Shown piece after piece: positions 1-6,974 of a stretch of DNA of 55,086 bases. Each line of letters opens with the position of its first letter. The stretch's first letter is position 1. Origin of the DNA: Chitinilyticum litopenaei DSM 21440 (GTDB lineage: Bacteria; Pseudomonadota; Gammaproteobacteria; Burkholderiales; Chitinibacteraceae); the NCBI RefSeq assembly GCF_000428145.1, contig NZ_ATZJ01000025.1, positions 1 through 55,086 on the forward strand. Direction: 5' to 3'. The position numbers and the translations under genes were made by a program. The notes under the pieces were generated by a model, which worked only from the letters and a program-made list of their open reading frames with translations, did not search any database and had not been told where the DNA came from.

Positions 1-75
1 ACCGACACGCCGGGCGGAAGTGGCAAGAGTTTCAGGCGCTGGGCGCAGCACCGACACGCCGGGCGGAAGTGGCAA
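1..75. repeat. Two direct copies of a 25-bp repeat, period 50 bp
   Basis: A 25-bp sequence beginning CCGACACGCCGGGCGG occurs at 2-26 and again, identically, at 51-75. The sequence after each copy is also partly alike (CAGGCGCTGG, CAGGGCGCTGG), so this looks like the edge of a tandem array with a 50-bp unit that is cut by the window start. No gene could be supported between here and the integrase end at 439; the rest of the stretch holds the iteron-like cluster at 288-374. Confidence 0.7.
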
Positions 76-287
76 ACGTGCAGGGCGCTGGCGCTGCCCG
101 AATGCTTACATGCTGCAAAATGGCGGCCAATATCCCGCGCAAATTTGCGCCGAATCTGTAAGCTTTACCGGGAAAATCGCCGCGTTATGGGCTGGCAAGG
201 GAAGGCCCGCCGCGCCGTTTTTTTGCTGCCCACTGCACCACGCAAAGGAATAAGTAATTGATTTATATGATTTTTGCTGTTTTGGCT

Positions 288-374
288 GTTACACCTGTTA
301 CACCTTCCCCAAAAAAGGTGTAACGCTGGAACCCGCGTATTTATTGGCTGTTACACCGTTACACCTGTTACACC
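288..374. repeat. Iteron-like GTTACACC cluster
   Basis: GTTACACC occurs five times in direct orientation (288-295, 297-304, 350-357, 358-365, 367-374) and once inverted as GGTGTAAC (317-324). Spacing within each group is 8-9 bp. Short, closely phased repeats of this kind are typical of initiator or primase binding sites of plasmids and P4-like satellites. Next to an integrase they may be a replication origin or control site of the integrated element. That role is inference; the repeats themselves are plain in the sequence. Confidence 0.6.
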
Positions 375-438
375 TTGTTTTGTCACCCCCCCCGGAGCAT
401 TCCGGCGAATGGCCCTGTTGATTGCTTACAAAATACGC

Positions 439-1740
439 TTACGCAATCTTTCGGAAGGTGGCGGCAATCACGGTCTGCTCGTTCATTACCCAATCCAGAA
501 AATCCGCCCACTTCTGCAGGGCGGCCAGTCGCTGCGTCTTGTATTCGGCTTGCGAGTACACCCCGGCCATACCGGGGATGGCATGGCTAAGGATGGTTTC
601 GATTACCTCCGGGTTCTGCTCGATACCCTGCTCGCGTATCTGCGTGCTAGCCGTGTGCCTGTGATCGTGGATCACGTAATCCTCAATCTTCGCGGCAATC
701 AGGGCTGCATGCTGTACGCCGTCCAGATTGTTGCCATTCATCGGGCGCTTTGGGTTGGTGGGCATCGGCATCACCCATTCACTACCACCCCCCAGCCGGC
801 GCAACTCTTCCAATATGGCTACAGCCTGTACAGGCAGGAATACCCGGTGCTCTTTCTTGGTTTTCATCCTGAAGGCCGGGATCAGCCACTCGGCTGCAAC
901 AAGGTCAAACTCAGACCAGTGTGCACCGCACAGCTCGTTCTTGCGCAGCGCCAGCATCAGCAGCAGGTGCAGGGCCAGCTTGTAACCCCGGTATCCGTCC
1001 GTCTGATACAGGCAGGCAAGGTAACGGCGCATTTCCTGCAGTGACAGGTAGCGGCCACGCTTTCCCTTCTGGCCGATTCGGGCTGCCTTGATAGCTTGGG
1101 CCGGGTTCACATTGCACCAGTCATGCTCGACGGCATAGGCGAAAATCCGGGAGGCCCAGCCATGCGCATGCAGCGCGGCCTGTTCGCCGCGTCGCTCCCG
1201 GATGGCATAGAGCAGCTCCCGCAGATCGGGCGCGGTGATATCGTCCAGAGCCAGCGCACCAAGCTGGGGCAGTAGGTGTAGCCGTACTGTGGCATAGGCT
1301 TTGTCCGGGTTCTTCCACTTCTGATTCACCCAGCCGGCCTTATATCGCCCTGCTGCCTCGGCAAAGGTCATCCGGGCCGCATCGATCACGAACGCCTCTT
1401 GCTCGGCTTTGATCTTGCTGGCCTCGCTGACGCTTTTACCATCCAGCAGGGCAGTACGGGAATCGTCATGGGTCAGCAGCTCGGCAGGGTTGCCGCCTTG
1501 GGAGGCCACCTTGCGGGCCGCATCACGCAACCGGCACGCCTCGGCGAGAGAAACGGCGGGGTACTTGCCCAGCCGTTGCCGGTGCCGCTCACCATTGCAG
1601 ACAAAATCCAGCACCCAAGACTTGCCGCCAGTGCTGCGCACCACGAGAAACAACCCACCCCCGGCTGCAAGCTGATAGTCCTTAGCCTCTGGTTTGGCGT
1701 TCTTTGCCTGAAGGTCTGTTTTGATTGGTTTTTTGCTCAC
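439..1740 (-). CDS. P4-type tyrosine recombinase (integrase)
   Basis: This 433-residue protein catalyses site-specific integration and excision of a mobile element. The N-terminal 90 or so residues match the DUF4102 arm-binding domain (AAGGGLFLVVR, GKSWVLDF, LGKYPAVSLAEAR-like). A SAM-like core-binding domain follows, then the catalytic domain: Arg in LALRKNEL, Lys in MKTKKEHRVFLP, the H-x-x-R box as HDHRHTAST, His in LSHAIPG, and the nucleophile Tyr in AGVYSQAEY. All catalytic residues appear present. The start is GTG at 1740 behind a GGGGGA ribosome site; no ATG fits the family N-terminus. The gene reads away from glnA, so the element presumably extends left out of the window and its right end lies between int and glnA. 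Confidence 0.93.
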   Translation of the reverse strand: MSKKPIKTDLQAKNAKPEAKDYQLAAGGGLFLVVRSTGGKSWVLDFVCNGERHRQRLGKYPAVSLAEACRLRDAARKVASQGGNPAELLTHDDSRTALLDGKSVSEASKIKAEQEAFVIDAARMTFAEAAGRYKAGWVNQKWKNPDKAYATVRLHLLPQLGALALDDITAPDLRELLYAIRERRGEQAALHAHGWASRIFAYAVEHDWCNVNPAQAIKAARIGQKGKRGRYLSLQEMRRYLACLYQTDGYRGYKLALHLLLMLALRKNELCGAHWSEFDLVAAEWLIPAFRMKTKKEHRVFLPVQAVAILEELRRLGGGSEWVMPMPTNPKRPMNGNNLDGVQHAALIAAKIEDYVIHDHRHTASTQIREQGIEQNPEVIETILSHAIPGMAGVYSQAEYKTQRLAALQKWADFLDWVMNEQTVIAATFRKIA

Positions 1741-1805
1741 AAGTCCCCCCGTTTTTTGTGTTGGCGGCAGGCCAGTTTAAAACGGGGGGAAAAACGGGGG
1801 GACTT
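1741..1805. promoter_or_regulatory. Inverted repeat in the integrase promoter region
   Basis: AAGTCCCCCCGTTTTT (1741-1756) is matched by a perfect inverted copy at 1790-1805, and a third partial copy (AAAACGGGGGGA) sits between them at 1779-1790. The repeats start immediately upstream of the integrase start codon and include its ribosome site. They could be arm-type recombinase sites, an excisionase site or an autoregulatory operator. Just beyond, 1811-1840 holds the short direct repeat GGACGT twice. The attachment core cannot be fixed because only one end of the element is in view. Confidence 0.5.
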
Positions 1806-1844
1806 TTTCATGGCTTTGGGTGGACGTGTGCGGACGTACAGGGA

Positions 1845-1880
1845 AGAAAAAACCCGCACAAGCTAGGCTTTATGCGGGTT
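1845..1880 (-). terminator. Rho-independent terminator of glnA
   Basis: Read on the minus strand, AACCCGCA and TGCGGGTT form an 8-bp stem around a 14-base loop, followed directly by a run of six T residues including the end of the stem. It lies 40 bases after the glnA stop codon, as expected for a glnA transcript end. It also sits within the probable attachment region of the integrated element. Confidence 0.75.
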
Positions 1881-1919
1881 CCGTGGACTATCCCGGACTT
1901 GCCGGGACTACATGCGATA

Positions 1920-3329
1920 CTACAGCGAGTAGTACATGTCGAATTCCACCGGGTGGGTGGTCATGCGGATGCGGTTCACTTCCTGCATCTTCAGGTCGAT
2001 GTAGGCATCGATCCATTCGTTGCTGAATACACCGCCACGGGTCAGGAACTCGCGATCCTTGTCCAGTTCGGCCAGTGCTTCGTCCAGCGACGCGCAGACT
2101 GCCGGGATCTTGGCATCTTCTTCCGGCGGCAGGTCGTACAGGTTCTTGTCGGCCGGATCGCCCGGGTGGATCTTGTTCTGGATACCGTCCAGACCTGCCA
2201 TCAGCAGGGCCGCGAAACACAGGTACGGATTGGACAGCGGATCCGGGAAACGGGTTTCGATGCGGCGACCCTTGTCGGAAGCCACGTGCGGGATGCGGAT
2301 GGAAGCGGAACGGTTCTTGGCGGAGTAGGCCAGCTTCACCGGTGCTTCATAGTGCGGAACCAGACGCTTGTAGGAGTTGGTGCCCGGGTTGGTGATGGCA
2401 TTCAGCGCCTTGGCGTGCTTGATGATACCGCCGATGTAGTACAGGGCCAGTTCGGACAGACCGGCATAGCCGTTGCCTGCGAACAGGTTCTTGCCGTCCT
2501 TCCAGATGGACTGGTGAACGTGCATGCCCGAACCGTTGTCGCCAACGATGGGCTTCGGCATGAAGGTAGCAGTCTTGCCGTACTGGTTGGCCACGTTGTG
2601 CACCACGTACTTCAGGATCTGGGTCCAGTCAGCGCGCTTGGTGAGCGTCGAGAACTTGGTGCCGATTTCGTTCTGGCCGGCGTTGGCCACTTCGTGGTGG
2701 AACACTTCAACCGGTACGCCCAGTTCTTCCAGGATCAGCACCATGGTGGCGCGGATGTCCTGGTGGCTGTCCACCGGCGGAACCGGGAAGTAGCCGCCCT
2801 TGACGCGCGGACGGTGGCCGAGGTTGCCGCCTTCGAATTCTTCGGAGGTCGCCCAGGCGCCTTCTTCGGAACCGATCTTCAGGAAGCAGCCGGACATGTC
2901 AACGCCCCAGCGGACGTTGTCGAAGATGAAGAATTCGGGTTCCGGACCGAAATAGGCGGTGTCGCCGATGCCGGAAGTCTTCAGATAGGCTTCAGCGCGC
3001 TTGGCGATGGAACGCGGGTCGCGGTCGTAGCCCTTGCCGGTATCCGGCTCGACCACATCGCAGGTCAGGATGACGGTCGGCTCGTCGAAGAACGGGTCGA
3101 TGTTGGCGGTGTCCGCATCCGGCATCAGCAGCATGTCGGAAGCCTGGATGCCCTTCCAGCCAGCGATGGAGGAGCCATCGAAGGCGTGGCCGTGGACGAA
3201 CCAGTCTTCGTCAACGACGTGGGACGGCACGGTCACGTGCTGTTCCTTGCCCATGGTGTCGGTGAAACGCAGGTCCACGAACTTGATGTCGTTTTCCTGA
3301 ATCAGCTTGAGAACGTCGGCAACAGCCAT
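1920..3329 (-). CDS. glnA: Type I glutamine synthetase
   Basis: The enzyme makes glutamine from glutamate, ammonia and ATP in the cytoplasm and is the main ammonia-assimilation step. The protein is 469 residues, the usual GlnA length. It begins MAVADVLKLIQENDIKFVDLRFTD (beta-grasp domain), carries the conserved FDGSSIAGW box near residue 50, the metal and glutamate site NGSGMHVHQS and the NRSASIRIP box. The adenylylation loop shows as KNLYDLPPEE, with its Tyr near residue 397. The ATG at 3329 is chosen because GGAGAGA lies 7-8 bases upstream and the N-terminus fits the family; a longer reading to 3458 has no support. Upstream NtrC-like and sigma-54-like sites suggest nitrogen control. Confidence 0.98.
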   Translation of the reverse strand: MAVADVLKLIQENDIKFVDLRFTDTMGKEQHVTVPSHVVDEDWFVHGHAFDGSSIAGWKGIQASDMLLMPDADTANIDPFFDEPTVILTCDVVEPDTGKGYDRDPRSIAKRAEAYLKTSGIGDTAYFGPEPEFFIFDNVRWGVDMSGCFLKIGSEEGAWATSEEFEGGNLGHRPRVKGGYFPVPPVDSHQDIRATMVLILEELGVPVEVFHHEVANAGQNEIGTKFSTLTKRADWTQILKYVVHNVANQYGKTATFMPKPIVGDNGSGMHVHQSIWKDGKNLFAGNGYAGLSELALYYIGGIIKHAKALNAITNPGTNSYKRLVPHYEAPVKLAYSAKNRSASIRIPHVASDKGRRIETRFPDPLSNPYLCFAALLMAGLDGIQNKIHPGDPADKNLYDLPPEEDAKIPAVCASLDEALAELDKDREFLTRGGVFSNEWIDAYIDLKMQEVNRIRMTTHPVEFDMYYSL

Positions 3330-3436
3330 CTTTGTCTCTCCGGGTGATGGAAGTAAATGGAAACTGGCGGGGCTTTGCGGCCTGCCCGATACGGGGCTGG
3401 GAGTAAGCAGGAAGCGTGCCAGTTCCCGAAAAAGAG

Positions 3437-3452
3437 GAAAACCATTGTGCCA
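3437..3452 (-). promoter_or_regulatory. Possible sigma-54 promoter of glnA
   Basis: On the minus strand TGGCACAATGGTTTTC gives a perfect -24 box (TGGCAC). The -12 position has TTTT where the consensus TTGC is expected, so the match is partial. It lies about 110 bp before the glnA start and 30-80 bp downstream of two NtrC-like boxes, the arrangement known for glnAp2 of enteric bacteria. Confidence 0.5.
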
Positions 3453-3484
3453 CAACATTGGCGGTTTCCAGTAGTGCGTTCGTC

Positions 3485-3532
3485 TGTGCTTTTATGGTGC
3501 ATTTTCGGGCTTTCGTGCACTTTATTGGTGCG
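3485..3532 (-). promoter_or_regulatory. Two NtrC-box-like enhancer sites upstream of glnA
   Basis: TGCACTTTATTGGTGCG at 3516-3532 is very close to the NtrC consensus TGCACY-N4-TGGTGCA. A second, weaker copy, TGTGCTTTTATGGTGCA, lies at 3485-3501. Their centres are 31 bp apart, about three helical turns. Their place upstream of the sigma-54-like element supports nitrogen-responsive control of glnA. Nothing else is seen in the gap from here to 3675. Confidence 0.6.
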
Positions 3533-3675
3533 TTACTGGTGATGGCCGTTGGCCGGCTTGCCGTGCCCGGCCGGGCTTGGCCGCTGGCGGTGGCGTGCGA
3601 TAATCAGCTCAGCAAGGCCGCGCCGCATCGGACGTGCCGAGAACCCGTGTGCCGCCTGCCGGCGAGCCGGGCCAG

Positions 3676-3723
3676 GTTCTGTTGACGTTTTGCTTGCGTG
3701 CGCAAGCAAAACGTCAACAGAAC
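3676..3723. repeat. Perfect 23-bp-arm palindrome before the rhodanese gene
   Basis: The left arm at 3676-3698 begins GTTCTGTTGACG and its exact reverse complement lies at 3701-3723, with only TG between. It sits about 20 bp before the rhodanese start codon. Extruded or transcribed it would form a strong hairpin over the 5' leader. It could be a mobile REP-like palindrome, a dyad operator, or a terminator for a leftward transcript; there is no clear T-run on either side. Confidence 0.7.
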
Positions 3724-3745
3724 CCAACCTTCGTGGAGTCGAATC

Positions 3746-4207
3746 ATGAGTGAAGCCAATGTCATCCTGCAGCGCGCCCGCCAGCGCGGCGAGCAGCTGG
3801 GTACCGCCTATTCGGGCGCCGTCACGCCCGTCGAGGCCCATGCGCTGGCGCAGGCCTTGCCCAGCGTGCGCATCGTTGACGTGCGCAGCAGCGCCGAGTG
3901 GCAGTGGGTGGGCATCGTGCCGGGCGCCGAGCTGATCGAGTGGCGGCGCTGGGACCCGCAGCATGGCATGCAGCCCAATGCGGATTTCCTGACGCAGCTG
4001 AAAACCCGGGTCGATCCGGAAAACATCGTGCTGTTCCTGTGCCGCTCCGGCGCGCGCAGCCATGATGCCGCCGCGCTGGCGGCCGCCAATGGCTACAGCG
4101 AGGCCTACAACATTCTCGAAGGCTTCGAGGGTGACAAGGATGCCGCCCAGCATCGCGGTGCGCACAACGGCTGGCAGGCCTCCGGCCTGCCCTGGGTGCA
4201 GGGCTGA
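3746..4207 (+). CDS. Rhodanese-like domain protein
   Basis: A 153-residue single-domain rhodanese-like protein, probably a cytoplasmic sulfur carrier or sulfurtransferase. VRIVDVRSSAEWQWVGIVPGAELI is the typical first half of the fold (DVR..E...GhIPGA), and the active-site loop is FLCRSGARSHDAA with the catalytic Cys at residue 93 or so. NGYSEAYNILEGFEGD is the conserved C-terminal strand. The ATG at 3746 follows a TGGAG ribosome site; a reading from 3698 would begin inside the long palindrome and is less likely. Its natural downstream neighbour was probably aroE before the cassette at 4.2-8.7 kb came in. Confidence 0.9.
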   Translation: MSEANVILQRARQRGEQLGTAYSGAVTPVEAHALAQALPSVRIVDVRSSAEWQWVGIVPGAELIEWRRWDPQHGMQPNADFLTQLKTRVDPENIVLFLCRSGARSHDAAALAAANGYSEAYNILEGFEGDKDAAQHRGAHNGWQASGLPWVQG

Positions 4208-4286
4208 TGCCGGTGAGGTGTGAGTATATGACGATACCTGCGACCCTCGATCTGGTGATTGGTTTCGGTAGCACTGGATCGCGCCA

Positions 4287-6974
4287 ATGACCATCCTTAT
4301 TCATGGCGAGAAGGCCAACCGCACGCACGAAAACCAGATGCTCCAGGTCTTTCTGGAACGGCTGGAAGACCGTTGGGCAGACAGTACTGACTGGATTATT
4401 GCCGTTGCAAACGCGATGTGGAACGGTGCGGAAATCGACTTGGTCTGCATCCTGCCATCGGCCATCATCGTGGCCGACTTCAAGAATTACGGCGGCAGGC
4501 TGACCGGCACTGAGAACGGACCTTGGCAGGCCGATGGCGTGATAGTCAAGGGCGGCCGGAAGGCCAACCCCTACCAGCAGCTGCGTGACAACAAGTTTTC
4601 CGTTCTGGATTGGCTGCAATCCAAGGCGCTGCTGTCCGGCCGCAACCTGGGGCATATCTCTGCCGGTGTCATCTTCTCGGGGGGGATCACGGATCAGTTG
4701 GAACTTCCATCCAAGGTTCGCTCCTGGTTCTACCCGACGGATTTGGCCAACTGCGCCGTCATGCTCGATGGCCTGTCGTCACCCGAGTTGAGGATTGCTC
4801 GCGACGAAGCGCTGGAGATCGTCCGCAGGCTGGGCGTTCAGCCCATTGAATGGGCCTCCAGTCGCCCACAGGTTCGCGATATTCACTCGCGTTCGGAGCA
4901 ACCCCAAGCGCGTACCCCGCTGACCGGACATCTACGTGAGGCGTTGCAGACCCTGAGCAGCTTCGTCGCTGCGGACGACTCTGTCAGTTTTTCAGTTCTG
5001 GGCATGACTTCGACCGGCAAGAGCCGTTTGCTTGTCGAGGTAGCAGAGATCGTTAAAAAGGCTGGAAAGCAGGCCATCGTGCTGCAACCTAATCGGCGCC
5101 TTGCCGATGGCGCTGAGGTGGAGTCCAACAGCATCTACGGGCATCTCTACACCGGTAGTGTGAACGGGGATGATGAACCGGAAAGCGAGGCCGAACAGAA
5201 GAAGCTCAAAGTCATCCCGTTGCGCGCCTGCGATGACGAGGCCGACTGCGTCTACCTTCTGGACGACGCCCACTTGCTGAGTAACTCCAGATTCTCGACC
5301 CCTGACGGCAAACAATATGGCAGCGGCCAGTTGTTGTCGGATTTCTTCGACTTCGCTGCGCTGGGCAAGGGAGCGCGGAAGGTCGTTTTCTTTGGTGATC
5401 CGTATCAGATTCAGCGCGACGGCAGCGAGGGTGCCGTGCTTTCGGGTGACTTCCAGAACTCACGTGAGCTGAAGCACCAATCGCTAGAGCTGACGCAACT
5501 GATCGACACCACAGGTGGTTCAGCCAAACTGGCCAACGCAGTCAAGCTGGTAACCGCCATCCGTGCCCAGAAATTTGCTGCCTTGGAATTGGAAACCGAT
5601 GAAGGATTCAGGGTTCTTGATAAAAAGGATGCTGCCAATGAGATGGTGGATCATTTCCAGGCAGACCCAAGCTCAGTCTGGTACCTGGCCGAGACACATG
5701 GCCAGGCCAACGCATTGACCCAGTGGATTCGTGAGCGCTTGCACGGCAAGAAACTCCTGGACACGATGGAGGTGGGCGACCTGCTGGAGGTCTACGTGAG
5801 CCCTGATGTGCGCGATGCATTCGGCTCAAGGGTAGCCATGCAGTCCGGCGGGCGCCTGACGGTCGCGAGCGTCGGCAAACGATCCGTGTACCAACAAGGG
5901 TTGAGCTGGGTAAAGAGCGGCCCGGTCAAGTTCCATTCCCTCAGGTGTAGGGTCGATCGTCGCGATGAGATTGAGCTTGAGGTGTTCGAGGAGTTCTTGC
6001 GGGCGGAAAGGCCGGAGTTGGACAAAGAGACGGCGGTTGCCGAAAGCGTCTGGCGAAATGCCGCAAAGCGCGACAGAGAGAAAGCGTTCGGCGGCAAGCA
6101 GGCAGCACTTCAGGGAATAGAGGTGCCGCCCCCGCCACCAGCCGCGCCAGATTTCACCTATGCCCGTTATGGATATGCATCCACGGTTCACCATGCCCAA
6201 GGCATGTCACAGCCGATTTGCTACCTGAATTGCGATCACGCCGCTGGCCGCCACTCAGAAGGATTCTTCCGCTGGCTGTACTCGGCACTCACTGTGGCCG
6301 AGCGTGAACTGGTTTTATTGAATTTCACGGATATCCACCCCTTCGACGCTGCTGTTTGGAAAGCAGGTGCTGTCAAGGTGACTTCTGAGATCGCAGTGGG
6401 TGCGGGTTGGGTATTTCAGCCCAACGGAATCGCGTCCGAAAGAGATCAGCAGCGCAGCTTGCCCGAGGGGCTCGACCAATCGAAAGATGTTCTCAAGTCT
6501 GTCGCCATCTGGCTTCGTATCGTCAACGCTGCAGAGCGGTTTGGCTGGCGAGTCGTAAAAGTGGCCTGTCACCCCTACCAGGAGCAGTATGACCTTTCTG
6601 GCCCGCAGGGCGAACACTGCCTACTTCGGATCGCCTACAGCGGGAAAAATGTCGTCACGGCCATGCACGTGAAGGAATCTGAGCACTGGGGTTTGCTTTC
6701 CGATGTGGCCTTTGAATGCCTCGCGACGAATGACTTTTCACCTGAGGCTGCCGCCTTGCTCCTATCTACCCGGTCGCGCTTGGATCAAATTGGATGGAAG
6801 GTCGTGTCTGCCACTGAGACTTCGTATCGTTTGGCAATAACGGTTGCTCGCAGCCAGGATAAGCGAGTCGGGCTTGAGATCAACTTTGACAAGCAGGGGC
6901 TCGTTTCCAGCTTGCGCCCGTTGACGTGCAGCAGCCCAGAGTCTGTTGAAACGATAAGGTCTGTTTTCCAATGA
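4287..6974 (+). CDS. NERD-domain nuclease fused to SF1 helicase
   Basis: An 895-residue protein. Residues 5-115 match the NERD nuclease-related domain: N-terminal Glu, GAEIDLVCILP, VADFKNYGGRLTG, and NPYQQLRDNK, with the D...D-x-K core intact. A superfamily 1 helicase follows: Walker A GMTSTGKS (residues 239-246), Walker B VYLLDDAH (about 322-330, DDAH in place of the usual DExx), motif III FFGDPYQIQ (about 369-377), and a C-terminal motif with VHHAQGMS and YSALTVAERELVL. The last 200 residues match nothing I recognise. It overlaps the next gene by four bases (ATGA), so the two are translationally coupled. Base composition looks less GC-rich than the flanks, suggesting transfer. No strong ribosome site precedes 4287. 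A role in defence against foreign DNA is inference. Confidence 0.85.
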   Translation: MTILIHGEKANRTHENQMLQVFLERLEDRWADSTDWIIAVANAMWNGAEIDLVCILPSAIIVADFKNYGGRLTGTENGPWQADGVIVKGGRKANPYQQLRDNKFSVLDWLQSKALLSGRNLGHISAGVIFSGGITDQLELPSKVRSWFYPTDLANCAVMLDGLSSPELRIARDEALEIVRRLGVQPIEWASSRPQVRDIHSRSEQPQARTPLTGHLREALQTLSSFVAADDSVSFSVLGMTSTGKSRLLVEVAEIVKKAGKQAIVLQPNRRLADGAEVESNSIYGHLYTGSVNGDDEPESEAEQKKLKVIPLRACDDEADCVYLLDDAHLLSNSRFSTPDGKQYGSGQLLSDFFDFAALGKGARKVVFFGDPYQIQRDGSEGAVLSGDFQNSRELKHQSLELTQLIDTTGGSAKLANAVKLVTAIRAQKFAALELETDEGFRVLDKKDAANEMVDHFQADPSSVWYLAETHGQANALTQWIRERLHGKKLLDTMEVGDLLEVYVSPDVRDAFGSRVAMQSGGRLTVASVGKRSVYQQGLSWVKSGPVKFHSLRCRVDRRDEIELEVFEEFLRAERPELDKETAVAESVWRNAAKRDREKAFGGKQAALQGIEVPPPPPAAPDFTYARYGYASTVHHAQGMSQPICYLNCDHAAGRHSEGFFRWLYSALTVAERELVLLNFTDIHPFDAAVWKAGAVKVTSEIAVGAGWVFQPNGIASERDQQRSLPEGLDQSKDVLKSVAIWLRIVNAAERFGWRVVKVACHPYQEQYDLSGPQGEHCLLRIAYSGKNVVTAMHVKESEHWGLLSDVAFECLATNDFSPEAAALLLSTRSRLDQIGWKVVSATETSYRLAITVARSQDKRVGLEINFDKQGLVSSLRPLTCSSPESVETIRSVFQ

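Noticed and set aside
20..253. A 77-residue frame left of the integrase
   Set aside because: It runs through the direct repeats, has no ribosome site and no family-like pattern. The stretch is better read as repeats and non-coding DNA.
274..1044. A 256-residue plus-strand frame opposite the integrase
   Set aside because: It begins in the iteron cluster and lies mostly antisense to int, whose domains and catalytic residues are clear.
1806..1920. A tRNA gene as the integration target of the element
   Set aside because: No cloverleaf or TTCGAAxC-type T-arm could be found between int and glnA. The hairpin there is the glnA terminator.
3533..4294. Minus-strand frame of 253 residues over the rhodanese gene
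   Set aside because: It is the antisense shadow of a gene with a clear rhodanese active site, and it passes through the palindrome.
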